DNA of 64,000 bases from Cyclobacteriaceae bacterium (GCA_027533395.1 JAPZUF010000004.1:141304-205303), one strand, 5' to 3'. Positions 34,410-43,908 are shown, numbered from the stretch's first letter. Made by a program: numbers and translations. Notes: generated by a model from the sequence alone, not told the origin.

Positions 34410-36545
34410 TTATTTTGAAAGATCTAGGGTTATGCCTGCTAACCAAGTGTTTCCGGCACGATCTGTTCCCCAAAACTGGCGGCTGTCGTTGTTAAAAATG
34501 TTTCTACCGTTTACAAATAGTGTAACACTTTTTATCTGATACGATACTTTAGCATTTACTAACATAATGTCGTCTATTTTCTGATCGACTTCAGCATATT
34601 GTGTTTGTGCCGACATATAATAGCCCGTTACATTTAAGCTTAAATTTTTAATAGGATTGTATTGCAAATAATATCCTCCATATACTGATGGTGTAGCGCG
34701 GTGTTTGCTATTGCTGTAGGTTACAGGTTCGCCAATTTGCGTGCCTACTTCTTCAGTGTTATAAGAAGATGGTAAGTTTTTGGTTTCCGTTTTTTGCCAA
34801 GTTAAGAAAGGCTTAATTTGTATTTTTTCGTTAGGCACAAAATTGACTGCTAAGGTTGCACCAGTTTGTGTTGCCTCGGTTGGTACGTTTAAAAATTCTT
34901 GTCGTAAGGGAACAGTTGGTGCTAAACGTTGGCTTGTTAGCAAGGCGCTAAACTGATCTGCCTTTTGTAAAAAGCCATCGATATCTACTTGTAAAGATTT
35001 ACTCACTTTAACTCTATAGCCCAACTCAACCATTTGCACAGTAAACAAATCTAAATTTTTGTTACCTACGCGGTTTAAGTTAATGCCAGGCGCTAGCGGA
35101 GCGATAAAATTTAAATCGTTGTTACCAATAAACGAACCGCTGTTAGATTGTGTAAGGGCAAAACGAATTAAATTGTTTTCATTCAACTTGTAAGTAGAAG
35201 CTAATTCGTAAGCGAGGTAAACATCATCGTGCGAAGAAAATTTATCAGCACGCAAGGCGGCTAACACGCGAAGATTTTTAACAAGGCTGATATCGGTACG
35301 GATGAAACCCGAAACAGTTGTAATGGTTGCATCCTCTCCATTTAAGAAGGTTAGTCCTGCGTTTTTGTAATCACCATCGCCATACGTTGCACTTTGAAAA
35401 CTCGCACCTGGAATTAGTGTTCCAATATTTCTTAATGTAAAAGTATATTCAGCATTAGCTTCGCTTACTCTGAAATCATAACGATTAGGCGATGTTTCGT
35501 AAGCAAGATTATCACTACCGGTTAAGAAAGAACCTCTGAAAGAAAAATCTTTAACTTTAGATGCAAGATTAAAGTAAGAGGTCTTAGACTCATTAAAGGT
35601 TAATGGAATCTCTCCTGATAAAATATTTCCTAAAAATACTTTTTGTACTTCGCTTTGTTGTGTACCAAAAGCAAGTTCGAAATTGATGTCTTCACTTTCC
35701 TTATACTGTACAATACCGTTGGCTCCCCATTTATTCATAGCTAAAGACGAATTAGGATATTGATCTTTTAAATTCGTGATCGTGTTAGTTGGATTTGAAT
35801 TAAATAATGCTTGCATCTCATCTACCGTAAAAAAGTTATTTGCTTCTGGCAGAAAATACGTTTCGTCAAACCTGTTTCTTTGTTGAAAGTTAACGGATGC
35901 CTGTGCACTTACTTTTCCGAAGTTTTTACCTACAACACTATTGGCAATAAAAGTATTTTGTGTTCCGCCTTGCACATTTGCAAACACATTTGTTTTGTCT
36001 TTCTCTACTCGTTTGGTAATAATATTGATTACACCCGTAACTGCATTAGGGCCAAACAAAGGGGCAGAAGGACCGCGCACAATTTCTATTCGCTCCACAT
36101 CATTCAAATCTATGGGCAAGGCCTCCCAAAAAGTACCCCCAAGGTTATGGTTAAACACAGGTCTATTATCAATCATCACTAAGGTTGCCAGGTTATTTCT
36201 GGTGTATATTTCACTATTGCGTAAAATATTATCGAAACCACGAATGTGTATGTCGTAATTCCCATTGCTTTGTTCGCGAACAATTACACCTGGTGCCAAG
36301 CGCAAAGCTTCCATAATGGACGTTACGCCCGACTTATCTATTTCAGCTTTTGTAATCGTATAGCTGGAAAGTGGTGCATCGAAAAGTGTTTCACTTTTTT
36401 TTGATGCTGAATTGATGGGAATGTTCATCAATTCTTCGAGAGACATCTCGTAGATGTCTTGATTTGTTTGCTCTTCCTGAGCAAACAAGCCGGTAACACT
36501 TGCAAATAAAACAAGTGTGGTTAAAAGGAGGTTTTTTTGGTTCAT
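34410..36545 (-). CDS. TonB-dependent outer membrane receptor
   Basis: From Met6 the protein has 711 residues with a signal peptide ending near LFAQ. The plug domain (about residues 50-170) has SYTITKAEIDKSGVTSIMEALRLAPG-type sequence, IHIRGFDN, and VERIEIVRGPSAPLFGPNAVTGVINI (regions 65-175). The rest is a 22-stranded-barrel pattern ending in an aromatic C-terminal strand. It lacks the carboxypeptidase-like N-terminal domain of SusC-type receptors, and no SusD gene is adjacent, so it is more like a siderophore, heme or vitamin receptor. The ligand is not evident. A short EMSLEELMNIP segment before the plug may be the TonB box region. Confidence 0.92.
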   Translation of the reverse strand: MNQKNLLLTTLVLFASVTGLFAQEEQTNQDIYEMSLEELMNIPINSASKKSETLFDAPLSSYTITKAEIDKSGVTSIMEALRLAPGVIVREQSNGNYDIHIRGFDNILRNSEIYTRNNLATLVMIDNRPVFNHNLGGTFWEALPIDLNDVERIEIVRGPSAPLFGPNAVTGVINIITKRVEKDKTNVFANVQGGTQNTFIANSVVGKNFGKVSAQASVNFQQRNRFDETYFLPEANNFFTVDEMQALFNSNPTNTITNLKDQYPNSSLAMNKWGANGIVQYKESEDINFELAFGTQQSEVQKVFLGNILSGEIPLTFNESKTSYFNLASKVKDFSFRGSFLTGSDNLAYETSPNRYDFRVSEANAEYTFTLRNIGTLIPGASFQSATYGDGDYKNAGLTFLNGEDATITTVSGFIRTDISLVKNLRVLAALRADKFSSHDDVYLAYELASTYKLNENNLIRFALTQSNSGSFIGNNDLNFIAPLAPGINLNRVGNKNLDLFTVQMVELGYRVKVSKSLQVDIDGFLQKADQFSALLTSQRLAPTVPLRQEFLNVPTEATQTGATLAVNFVPNEKIQIKPFLTWQKTETKNLPSSYNTEEVGTQIGEPVTYSNSKHRATPSVYGGYYLQYNPIKNLSLNVTGYYMSAQTQYAEVDQKIDDIMLVNAKVSYQIKSVTLFVNGRNIFNNDSRQFWGTDRAGNTWLAGITLDLSK

Positions 36546-36614
36546 GGCACAAAATTGCACAGAACCTATTGTTTAGGTTTTTAACTCTTTCGTTCTAAGC
36601 CACGCAAGTAAGAT

Positions 36615-37643
36615 TTAGTTGTACTTCACGTAATGTTCCCACTTATCAATCAGTTGAACAAAATCTTCTGGAAGCTCACTTTCAAATTGTACAAATTTTC
36701 CACTGTGAGGATGCACAAAGCCCAAAGTTTTAGCATGTAAGGCTTGGCGCGGCATTACTTCAAAACAGTTATCTACAAATTGTTTGTATTTAGAAAACAC
36801 TGTGCCTTTCACAACCTGGTCGCCACCGTAAGTGGCATCATTAAATAAGGGATGCCCGATGTATTTCATGTGTGCGCGTATCTGATGTGTTCTGCCCGTT
36901 TCTAGTTTGCATTCAATTAAGGATACATAACGCAAATTTTTTAAAGTTTTATAATGTGTTACCGCTCTTCTTCCAAAATCTCCTTCCGGAAAAGCAGCTG
37001 TAACGCGCCTATCTTTTAAACTTCTGCCAAGATTAACATTGATTGTTCCCGCTTCAGGTTGTGGTTCGCCCCACACAATCGCCCAATATTTTCTTTCTAT
37101 GCTGTGATCAAAAAATTGTTTAGCTAAATGCGTAAGTGTGTGTTCGTCTTTGGCAATTACCAATAAGCCTGAAGTGTCTTTATCGATGCGATGCACTAAA
37201 CCCCGTCGGCCATCATTACCCGGCATGGTAGGTAATTGTTGAAAATGATAAGCAAGTGCATTTACCAAAGTGCCACTCCAATTTTGGTAAGCCGGATGCA
37301 CCACCATGCCTGGAGGTTTATTGATGATGAGTAAGTAATCATCTTCATACACAATGTTAAGCTGAATATTTTCGGGCTTTACATCTGTATCGCGTGGAGG
37401 TTTGGGTAAGGAAATTGTGATGACATCCGCAGGATGCACGCGATAATTAGATTTTACTATTTTATCATTAACTTTTACAAAACCGGCATCAATTCCATTT
37501 TGAATCTTAGAACGTGTAACGCCTTCTAACTTATCATTTAAAAACTTATCTATTCTGATTAAGCTTTGACCGGGATCTACAACAAGTTTTTTGTGTTCAA
37601 ATAATATATCGTCTGATTCTTCAAGTAATTCATCTTCTGTCAT
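36615..37643 (-). CDS. rluD: RluA/RluD-family large-subunit pseudouridine synthase
   Basis: A 342-residue enzyme converting uridines of 23S rRNA to pseudouridine. An S4 RNA-binding domain occupies about residues 25-85 (RIDKFLNDKLEGVTRSKIQNGI). The catalytic Asp154 lies in HRIDKDTSGLL, and later motifs KYWAIVWG and LETGRTHQIRAHM are intact. Length is as in RluD. A full-match promoter ends about five bases before the start codon, so the mRNA may be almost leaderless. The symbol is by similarity; it could act at other uridines. Confidence 0.9.
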   Translation of the reverse strand: MTEDELLEESDDILFEHKKLVVDPGQSLIRIDKFLNDKLEGVTRSKIQNGIDAGFVKVNDKIVKSNYRVHPADVITISLPKPPRDTDVKPENIQLNIVYEDDYLLIINKPPGMVVHPAYQNWSGTLVNALAYHFQQLPTMPGNDGRRGLVHRIDKDTSGLLVIAKDEHTLTHLAKQFFDHSIERKYWAIVWGEPQPEAGTINVNLGRSLKDRRVTAAFPEGDFGRRAVTHYKTLKNLRYVSLIECKLETGRTHQIRAHMKYIGHPLFNDATYGGDQVVKGTVFSKYKQFVDNCFEVMPRQALHAKTLGFVHPHSGKFVQFESELPEDFVQLIDKWEHYVKYN

Positions 37644-37647
37644 GCGA

Positions 37648-37676
37648 CAAAGGTAAGGCTTTGCGCATAAAACAAA
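37648..37676 (-). promoter_or_regulatory. predicted rluD promoter
   Basis: On the minus strand, TTTG (37673-37676), a 17-base spacer, then TACCTTTG (37648-37655), an exact Bacteroidota consensus match. The predicted start of transcription falls at about the rluD ATG (37641-37643). Confidence 0.6.
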
Positions 37677-37718
37677 TTGTTGACTGAAAGTAATTGTTGC
37701 AATTTATTATCTTTAACA

Positions 37719-38420
37719 ATGAACTTTCTTAGTCTTCTTGCAATCGCATTAGCACCCGGTATAGCCATTGCTTTATATGTTTATCTAAAAGACAAACACG
37801 AGCGAGAACCTATCTCGCTTTTGCTCATGAGTTTTTTATACGGAGCATTAAGCACAATCGTGACTTTGCTGATAAGCTGGCCGGTATATGCTAACTTTTC
37901 ATTTCATGAAGGAGATGCTTTTGCTTTATTCAATAAGGCATTTTTTGCTGTTGCCTTAGTAGAAGAATTCAGCAAATTTATTTTCGTTAGATTTATTTTA
38001 TATCGAAACAAAAATTTTAACGAACCATTTGATGGCATTGTTTATGCCTTAATGGTAAGCATGGGTTTTGCCACACTCGAAAATGTTTTATATACCTTTA
38101 ACTACGGATTTGAAACAGGCATTTTGCGCATGTTTACAGCTGTGCCAGCACATGCCACCTTCGGTATATTAATGGGATATTTTTTAGGTAAAGCAAAGTT
38201 TGACCATAAGAATGAAGGACTATTAGCCTTTACTGCCTTAATGATTGCCACTTTATTTCATGGAGCTTACGATTATTTTTGGTTTATCTCCTACATACCA
38301 GGGATTTGGATAGGAGCGATTTTATCATTAGTAGTTGGAGTATGGCTATCAATTAAAGCTATCGGGCTTCATCAAAAAATATCCCCTTTCTCAAAAACTG
38401 ATAATAATCAGGAAAATTGA
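37719..38420 (+). CDS. PrsW-family intramembrane metalloprotease
   Basis: From ATG 37719 the protein has 233 residues with about seven membrane helices. PrsW hallmarks are present: APGIAIALYVYLKDKHEREP at the start, VEEFSKF (the EExxK motif), the HATFGILMGYFLG helix and HGAYDYFWF near the end, providing the Glu and His residues thought to bind zinc. In Bacillus, PrsW starts degradation of an anti-sigma factor. The local partner is not visible. The TTG-initiated version, 14 codons longer, is less likely. Confidence 0.85.
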   Translation: MNFLSLLAIALAPGIAIALYVYLKDKHEREPISLLLMSFLYGALSTIVTLLISWPVYANFSFHEGDAFALFNKAFFAVALVEEFSKFIFVRFILYRNKNFNEPFDGIVYALMVSMGFATLENVLYTFNYGFETGILRMFTAVPAHATFGILMGYFLGKAKFDHKNEGLLAFTALMIATLFHGAYDYFWFISYIPGIWIGAILSLVVGVWLSIKAIGLHQKISPFSKTDNNQEN

Positions 38421-38457
38421 ATATTGAAAACTGAAAGAAATTTTTGTAAGTTAAAAC

Positions 38458-38898
38458 ATGATTCATTACTTGGTTTACATAAGTGTAGCTGCTAGAACCT
38501 TAACAGAAGAAGACTTGTTTGCTATATTAAAAACAAGTACGCACAACAATCAACGCGATCAGATCAGCGGTATGTTACTTTACTGCGGAGGCAAGTTTAT
38601 TCAAGTTTTAGAAGGCCCGAAAGAAAGAATTAATGAGGTCTTCGAAAAAATTTCCATGGATCCACGTCATAAAAGAATTGCCATGTTGCTGGAAGGAAAT
38701 CTAACAGAAAGAAACTTTGCCGGCTGGAACATGGGTTTTAAATCAATCAGTCCTGAAGAACTTGAACAAGTATCTGGTTTTAGAGATATCGAACAGTTTT
38801 TCAGAGAAACAACGATAGAAGATAAAAGCCACCCGGCATTGGTTTTTCTTAAATTATTCTATCAGAAGAATAACTCAGACCATCTTCAAATGATTTAA
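38458..38898 (+). CDS. BLUF-domain blue-light photoreceptor
   Basis: A 146-residue protein, a short BLUF protein without an output domain. The flavin-binding core is intact: Tyr7 (LVYIS), Asn30/Asn31 (THNNQRDQISGML) and Gln49 (KFIQVLEGP), the residues that form the FAD hydrogen-bond network, plus a Trp in NFAGWNMGF. Residues 97-146 form the two or three helices that pack on the core and transmit the signal. Such stand-alone BLUF proteins act by binding a partner, often controlling motility or biofilm. The partner cannot be identified here. It is 37 bases after the PrsW gene and may share its transcript. Confidence 0.93.
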   Translation: MIHYLVYISVAARTLTEEDLFAILKTSTHNNQRDQISGMLLYCGGKFIQVLEGPKERINEVFEKISMDPRHKRIAMLLEGNLTERNFAGWNMGFKSISPEELEQVSGFRDIEQFFRETTIEDKSHPALVFLKLFYQKNNSDHLQMI

Positions 38899-38970
38899 CC
38901 AATCGTGTAAATCATTTAATTTTCAGCTTCCTTCTTTGTAGTTTAGCACACGTTACAATAAACTGTTTGT

Positions 38971-41127
38971 ATGAAACAATTGATTTACCTTTTACTCTTT
39001 CTTCCACTTGTTACACAAGCTCAAAAAAATATCACAGTAGATGATTTCACTACCAAAAATGTTTTCATCAGTAAAACAGTAGGTGGCATCAACTGGATGC
39101 AGAACGGACAATTTTACACTTCTATCAATAACAATAAAATTATCCAATACAACATCAGCACAGGGTTGCCAACGGATACATTGGTAGATGGTAATACATT
39201 AAAGCCAGCACTTCAAATAGACGATTACAACTTTAGCGCGGATGAAAAGAAAATTTTAATTCTAACCAATACAGAACAAATCTATCGCTGGTCATTTAGA
39301 GCAGAATATTTTGTGTATGATATCAACACAAAATCTACTAGAGCATTATCAAGCAACGGTAAACAATCTTATGCTACCTTTTCACCAGATGGAAGCAAGA
39401 TTGCTTTCGTTCGTAACAACAATCTTTTTTATGTAGATATCAATACCAACGAAGAAATCGCTGTAACAACAGATGGTAAATTCAATAGCATTATCAATGG
39501 AAGTACGGATTGGGTCTATGAAGAAGAATTTAGCTTTACAACTGCTTTTGGCTGGTCGGCAGATAGTAAGAAATTAGCTTACTACCGTTTCGATGAAAGT
39601 AATGTTAAAGAATACAACATGCAGAAATGGAACCAAGGTGCTTTGTATCCGCAAGATTATCGCTTTAAATATCCTAAAGCTGGCGAGCAAAATGCCAGCG
39701 TAGAAATTTTTGTTTACGAGTTGCCAACAAAAAAATACAATAGAGTGGATATTGGTTCAGAGAAAGATCAATACATACCACGCATCAACTGGACAGCCAA
39801 CCCAGATGTTTTATCGGTTAGAAGATTAAATAGATTACAAAACAAACTTGATATTCTACATTATACCGTAAGTACACAAAACACAAAAACTATTTTGACA
39901 GAAGAAAGCAAAACTTATATTGATATAACAGATGATTTAACCTACCTGGCAGATCAAAAACATTTTATCCATTCAAGCGAAGCCAAGGGGTATAATCATT
40001 TATACTTATACACGGTAGAAGGAAAATTAGTGAAGCAACTAACCAGCGGAAACTTTGATGTTACTGCTTACTATGGAATTAATGAGAAAACAAAAACTTT
40101 GTATTATCAATCTGTAGAAGCATCGCCACTGCAACGCCAATTATATAGTATTACCTTAGATGGTAAAAACAAAAAACAACTAACAACAGGCGCGGGCTCA
40201 CACCAAATCAATTTCAGTCGCGATTTTGCTTATTATATCGATTACCATAGCTCAGCTTTAAACCCTGTTGTGGTTTCATTATTCGAAACAAAGAAAAATA
40301 AACTCGTTAAAGTTTTAGAGAAGAATGAAGGTTTACAAAAAACAGCAAAAGAATATGGTTTAACAGCAAAAGAATTTTTCACCTTTCCTACTGTTGACGG
40401 AACTATATTAAATGCTTTCATACTGAAGCCAAAGAATTTTGATGACACAAAAAAATATCCGGTAGTATTGTATCAGTACAGCGGCCCGGGTTCGCAAAAC
40501 GTGGCAGACAATTGGGGAGGAAGTCATTATTATTTTCATCAATTATTAGCTCAAAAAGGATTTATTGTTGTTGTAGTGGATACACGCGGAACAGGTTACC
40601 GAGGAGAAGCTTTTAAGAAACTCACTTATAAACAATTAGGAAAATACGAGTTGGAAGACCACGTGGCAACTGCTAAATATTTAAGTGGATTACATTATGT
40701 AGATAAAGATAGATTAGCCATTTGGGGTTGGAGTTATGGTGGTTACATGGCATCGCTTGCCATGACAAAAGCCAGCGGTACATTTAAAGTTGGCATAGCC
40801 GTAGCGCCAGTAACCAACTGGCGATATTATGATACCGTATATACAGAACGTTATTTACAACGCCCCCAGGATAATGCATCTGGCTATGATGATAACTCAC
40901 CATCTACACATGCAGCTAAACTACAAGGAAAATTTCTATTGATACATGGAACTGGTGATGATAACGTTCACTATCAAAACTCGTTGGTGTTACAAGAAGC
41001 ATTGGTAAATGCTGGTAAACAATTTGATTCCTTCTTTTATGTAGATAAACACCACGGCATTCAAGGAGCAAGAACCAGACAGCATTTATACACTATGATG
41101 TTGAATTACTTTATTGAAAACTTATAA
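38971..41127 (+). CDS. dipeptidyl peptidase IV-like S9 serine peptidase
   Basis: A 718-residue secreted peptidase with a signal peptide (ending TQAQ, residue 18). An N-terminal beta-propeller (residues about 25-470, with DPP-IV-type segments such as YEEEFSFTTAFGWS) precedes an alpha/beta-hydrolase domain. The catalytic triad is Ser588 (GWSYGGY), Asp663 (HGTGDDNVHY) and His695 (DKHHGI). The double-Glu motif YEEEF, which selects free N-termini, is present. The enzyme removes X-Pro dipeptides, or tripeptides as in prolyl tripeptidyl peptidase. The likely location is the periplasm. Confidence 0.95.
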   Translation: MKQLIYLLLFLPLVTQAQKNITVDDFTTKNVFISKTVGGINWMQNGQFYTSINNNKIIQYNISTGLPTDTLVDGNTLKPALQIDDYNFSADEKKILILTNTEQIYRWSFRAEYFVYDINTKSTRALSSNGKQSYATFSPDGSKIAFVRNNNLFYVDINTNEEIAVTTDGKFNSIINGSTDWVYEEEFSFTTAFGWSADSKKLAYYRFDESNVKEYNMQKWNQGALYPQDYRFKYPKAGEQNASVEIFVYELPTKKYNRVDIGSEKDQYIPRINWTANPDVLSVRRLNRLQNKLDILHYTVSTQNTKTILTEESKTYIDITDDLTYLADQKHFIHSSEAKGYNHLYLYTVEGKLVKQLTSGNFDVTAYYGINEKTKTLYYQSVEASPLQRQLYSITLDGKNKKQLTTGAGSHQINFSRDFAYYIDYHSSALNPVVVSLFETKKNKLVKVLEKNEGLQKTAKEYGLTAKEFFTFPTVDGTILNAFILKPKNFDDTKKYPVVLYQYSGPGSQNVADNWGGSHYYFHQLLAQKGFIVVVVDTRGTGYRGEAFKKLTYKQLGKYELEDHVATAKYLSGLHYVDKDRLAIWGWSYGGYMASLAMTKASGTFKVGIAVAPVTNWRYYDTVYTERYLQRPQDNASGYDDNSPSTHAAKLQGKFLLIHGTGDDNVHYQNSLVLQEALVNAGKQFDSFFYVDKHHGIQGARTRQHLYTMMLNYFIENL

Positions 41128-41146
41128 ATAACCCTCTCCCTCGGCC

Positions 41147-41731
41147 ATGTTGATGAACAGCCCAAATTCAACTTCAGCGGCTGAGGGGCGTTATTTTATA
41201 GCCATTCTTCCGCCCCATGAAATTGCGCAAGCATTTGAATCACACAAAAAATTTTGTGCAGAACATTTTAACTCAAAAGCGAGTTTACGCTCACCAGCAC
41301 ACATAACCCTAGCTATGCCTTTTTTATGGAAACTGAAAAAGGAAGAAAAATTGATACAGATATTAAATGATTTTTGTGTAAACCAGAAAGAATTCGATAT
41401 CAGTATTAATGGTTTTGCTGCTTTTGCACCGCGTGTCATTTATGCGCAAGTTGAAACCAATCAGCTATTGTTAACCTTTCAGAAGGAGCTGGCCACTTAT
41501 CTAAGATTGAAAGCAAATTTATTTCATCCTAACCGATATGATTTGCCATATCATCCGCATCTAACTATTGCATTTCGCGATTTAAAAAGAGAAGTGTTTA
41601 ATGATGCTTTTGCACATTTTGAAAAAACACATTGTTTTTGTCAATGGCAAGTTTCTTCTATTACGCTGCTTAAACAGGAAAATAAAATTTGGCAATCTTA
41701 TCAGAATTTCTATTTGAAAGTAATTTCATAA
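41147..41731 (+). CDS. 2'-5' RNA ligase / 2H phosphoesterase family protein
   Basis: A 194-residue protein with the two His-x-Thr-x motifs of the 2H phosphoesterase superfamily: AHITLAMPF (about residue 48) and HLTIAFRDL (about residue 139). This fold hydrolyses 2',3'-cyclic phosphodiesters and was first described as a 2'-5' RNA ligase (ThpR). The start is uncertain between Met1 and Met3. It lies 19 bases after the peptidase gene, in the same direction. Confidence 0.85.
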   Translation: MLMNSPNSTSAAEGRYFIAILPPHEIAQAFESHKKFCAEHFNSKASLRSPAHITLAMPFLWKLKKEEKLIQILNDFCVNQKEFDISINGFAAFAPRVIYAQVETNQLLLTFQKELATYLRLKANLFHPNRYDLPYHPHLTIAFRDLKREVFNDAFAHFEKTHCFCQWQVSSITLLKQENKIWQSYQNFYLKVIS

Positions 41732-41772
41732 ATTTAAAATAATTAACTTGTACAAGTCCCGGAACTTACACT

Positions 41773-42390
41773 ATGGAAAAGCAAAACCATACCTTTTTGG
41801 TTGTATTGATTCTATTCATGTGTTTAGCCGGAATAGCCTTTACTTTCTGGAGACAAGAAATGCAATATCTTTTGCCAACTCCAAAGCCAACGCAACTTAA
41901 ACAAGTAAAGGCTGGCGAAACAATCAATATTAAAGCATTTAATTTTCAGTTAAAAGAAAATAAACCACTCTTAATTCATTTTTTCAATCCTGATTGTCCG
42001 TGTTCCAGGTTTAATTTAAAACATGTTAAAGAATTAATCAGTCAATACAAAAATGATTTTCAATTCATTGCTGTAGTTCCAGCTTATGCAGATGTAGAAA
42101 GTGCAAGAGAAAAATTAAATGATTTACCCATCCGTGTTTATCAAGACAACAATAAAGATGATTTAGCAAAAACATTAGGCGTTTATGCAACACCTCAAGC
42201 TGTTGTTCTCAATGCAAGAAATGAAATTTATTATAAAGGCAACTACAACAAAGCCCGGTATTGCACACTAAAAGAAAGCAGTTATGCAGCGCTAGCCATG
42301 GAAGCCTTGCTAAATAATGAACCACCTCCGGCTTTTGGTTTACTGGCAAGTACGGCATACGGCTGCGAATTACCCTCCAATAAAAATTGA
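41773..42390 (+). CDS. membrane-anchored thioredoxin-like protein with CPC motif
   Basis: A 205-residue protein with an N-terminal membrane helix (about residues 8-26) and an extracytoplasmic thioredoxin fold. The active-site region is FFNPDCPCSRFN with Cys75 and Cys77, a CxC instead of the usual CxxC. A cis-Pro position appears as VYATPQAVVL. Two further Cys near the end (NKARYCTLKES and TAYGCELP) are well placed to form a second site and match the DUF6436-type relatives I recall. The likely role is redox chemistry or metal delivery in the periplasm. The start of the GAF protein follows after five bases. Confidence 0.7.
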   Translation: MEKQNHTFLVVLILFMCLAGIAFTFWRQEMQYLLPTPKPTQLKQVKAGETINIKAFNFQLKENKPLLIHFFNPDCPCSRFNLKHVKELISQYKNDFQFIAVVPAYADVESAREKLNDLPIRVYQDNNKDDLAKTLGVYATPQAVVLNARNEIYYKGNYNKARYCTLKESSYAALAMEALLNNEPPPAFGLLASTAYGCELPSNKN

Positions 42391-42395
42391 TCAAT

Positions 42396-43829
42396 ATGAA
42401 TCAGATATCATTAAAAAAAGCAAAAGACAAAACTATATTTGAAGCCATTACGATGCGCTCAAATAAAATCATGAGCATTGCGCTCTGGATTTATTTTGCA
42501 GTAGGTATTTTATTAGCGTTCTATTATGACACTTTCTTATTGGCCATCAGCATAGGATCACTTTGCTTAGTTGCCTTTTATGCAAGCAAAACACTTTTAC
42601 CCAAGAGTAACTTATATCAATATGTGTTAGCTGTAATCTTTGGTATTTTTTCAGCTCTATATATTTACCAAATGCATGGTATGTTCGAAATGCATTTTAT
42701 GTTTTTAGTTGGCTCTGCTTTATTAATTACTTATCAAAATTGGAAATTACAATTGCCGCTTCTGGTCTATATTGTTTTACACCACGGTTCATTTGCTTAT
42801 TTGCAGTATAACGGGATGAAAGAAATTTATTTTACTCAATTAGAGTATATGGATTTACAAACATTCTTGATACATGCTACTGTTGTTACTGTTATCATTT
42901 TTATAAATGGCATGTGGGCTTATGATTTAGCAAAGAAAACAACTACTGAGAGCATGGCACAAAATGCCTTTCAGAGTCAGTTAGAAACAGTAAACCAAAA
43001 TATTGGATTTGCTGAAGAAATAAGCAAAGGCAATTTGAACATGGATTATTCTGTTAATAATGATAATGATGAATTAGGTAAAGCATTATTGAAGATGAGA
43101 GAAAATCTTTTGCTTTCTGCTGATCGGGAGAGAAAGGAAAAGTACATAACACAAGGTTCAGCAACGATAGGAGAAATCTTACGCAAGTATGCTGATAATG
43201 CTGAACAATTAGCCAACGAATTAGTAAGAGAAATAGTCAAGTACACAAACTCTAACCAGGGAAGTTTATTCTTATTGGAAAAAGAAGAAGATACAAAAGA
43301 AGAATATCTTCAATTAGCTGCCTGTTATGCTTACGACCGAAAGAAGTTCTTTGAAAAGAAAATAGCTGTAGGAGAATCTCTCGTAGGACAATGCTTTATT
43401 GAAAAAGATTTGATTTTGATGACAAACGTGCCACAAGATTATGTTAAGATTACTTCAGGTTTGGGCTTAGCTACTCCAACTTGTATATTATTGTTGCCTT
43501 TGATTTCAAATGAAGAAGCCACTGGTGTTTTGGAAATCGCATCGTTTGAAAAATATGATGAGGCACACATTGAGTTTTTAAAGAAAGCAGGAGAAGCCAT
43601 TGCATCAGCCATCTTAAATGTAAAAACAACAGAACGTGTAAAATATTTATTAGAAGAATCACAACAACGAAGCGAAGAATTGCGCACGCAAGAAGAAGAA
43701 ATGCGCCAGAACATGGAAGAACTCAGCGCAGTACAAGAACAATTAAACAGACAATTGCAAGAAGCAGAACGCGTGCAAAAAGCCTTAAAAGAAGAAAATG
43801 AAAAATTAAAAGCACAGCTTATGAAATAA
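42396..43829 (+). CDS. membrane GAF-domain signalling protein with coiled-coil tail
   Basis: From ATG 42396 the protein has 477 residues. Six membrane helices lie in residues about 25-180, including a His-rich MHGMFEMHFMFLVG and LHHGSF pattern also seen in some chemoreceptors and diguanylate cyclases. A HAMP-like segment follows (EEISKGNLNMDYSVNNDNDELGK), then a GAF domain (about 260-395: VGESLVGQCF, PLISNEEATGVLEIAS), then a long coiled coil to the end. There is no kinase, cyclase or methyl-accepting domain. It may pass its signal to a partner through the coiled coil. The thioredoxin-like gene precedes it closely. Confidence 0.78.
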   Translation: MNQISLKKAKDKTIFEAITMRSNKIMSIALWIYFAVGILLAFYYDTFLLAISIGSLCLVAFYASKTLLPKSNLYQYVLAVIFGIFSALYIYQMHGMFEMHFMFLVGSALLITYQNWKLQLPLLVYIVLHHGSFAYLQYNGMKEIYFTQLEYMDLQTFLIHATVVTVIIFINGMWAYDLAKKTTTESMAQNAFQSQLETVNQNIGFAEEISKGNLNMDYSVNNDNDELGKALLKMRENLLLSADRERKEKYITQGSATIGEILRKYADNAEQLANELVREIVKYTNSNQGSLFLLEKEEDTKEEYLQLAACYAYDRKKFFEKKIAVGESLVGQCFIEKDLILMTNVPQDYVKITSGLGLATPTCILLLPLISNEEATGVLEIASFEKYDEAHIEFLKKAGEAIASAILNVKTTERVKYLLEESQQRSEELRTQEEEMRQNMEELSAVQEQLNRQLQEAERVQKALKEENEKLKAQLMK

Positions 43830-43901
43830 TGCCATGCTTTCTCTGCCTATGCCATGGTTCATGTCGACACGAACCATGGATGAGAGTAATCAATGGCATT
43901 A
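43828..43901. repeat. nested inverted repeat between two convergent genes
   Basis: An outer pair, AATGCCAT (43828-43835) and ATGGCATT (43893-43900), extended by one more base pair, encloses an inner pair, CCATGGTTC (43852-43860) and GAACCATGG (43871-43879), whose ten-base loop itself contains the palindrome TGTCGACA. The element fills the 79-base gap between the GAF and TM2 genes. It may act as a bidirectional terminator, but it lacks T-runs, so a repetitive element or protein-binding site is also possible. Confidence 0.6.
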
Positions 43902-43908
43902 ATTTCAA

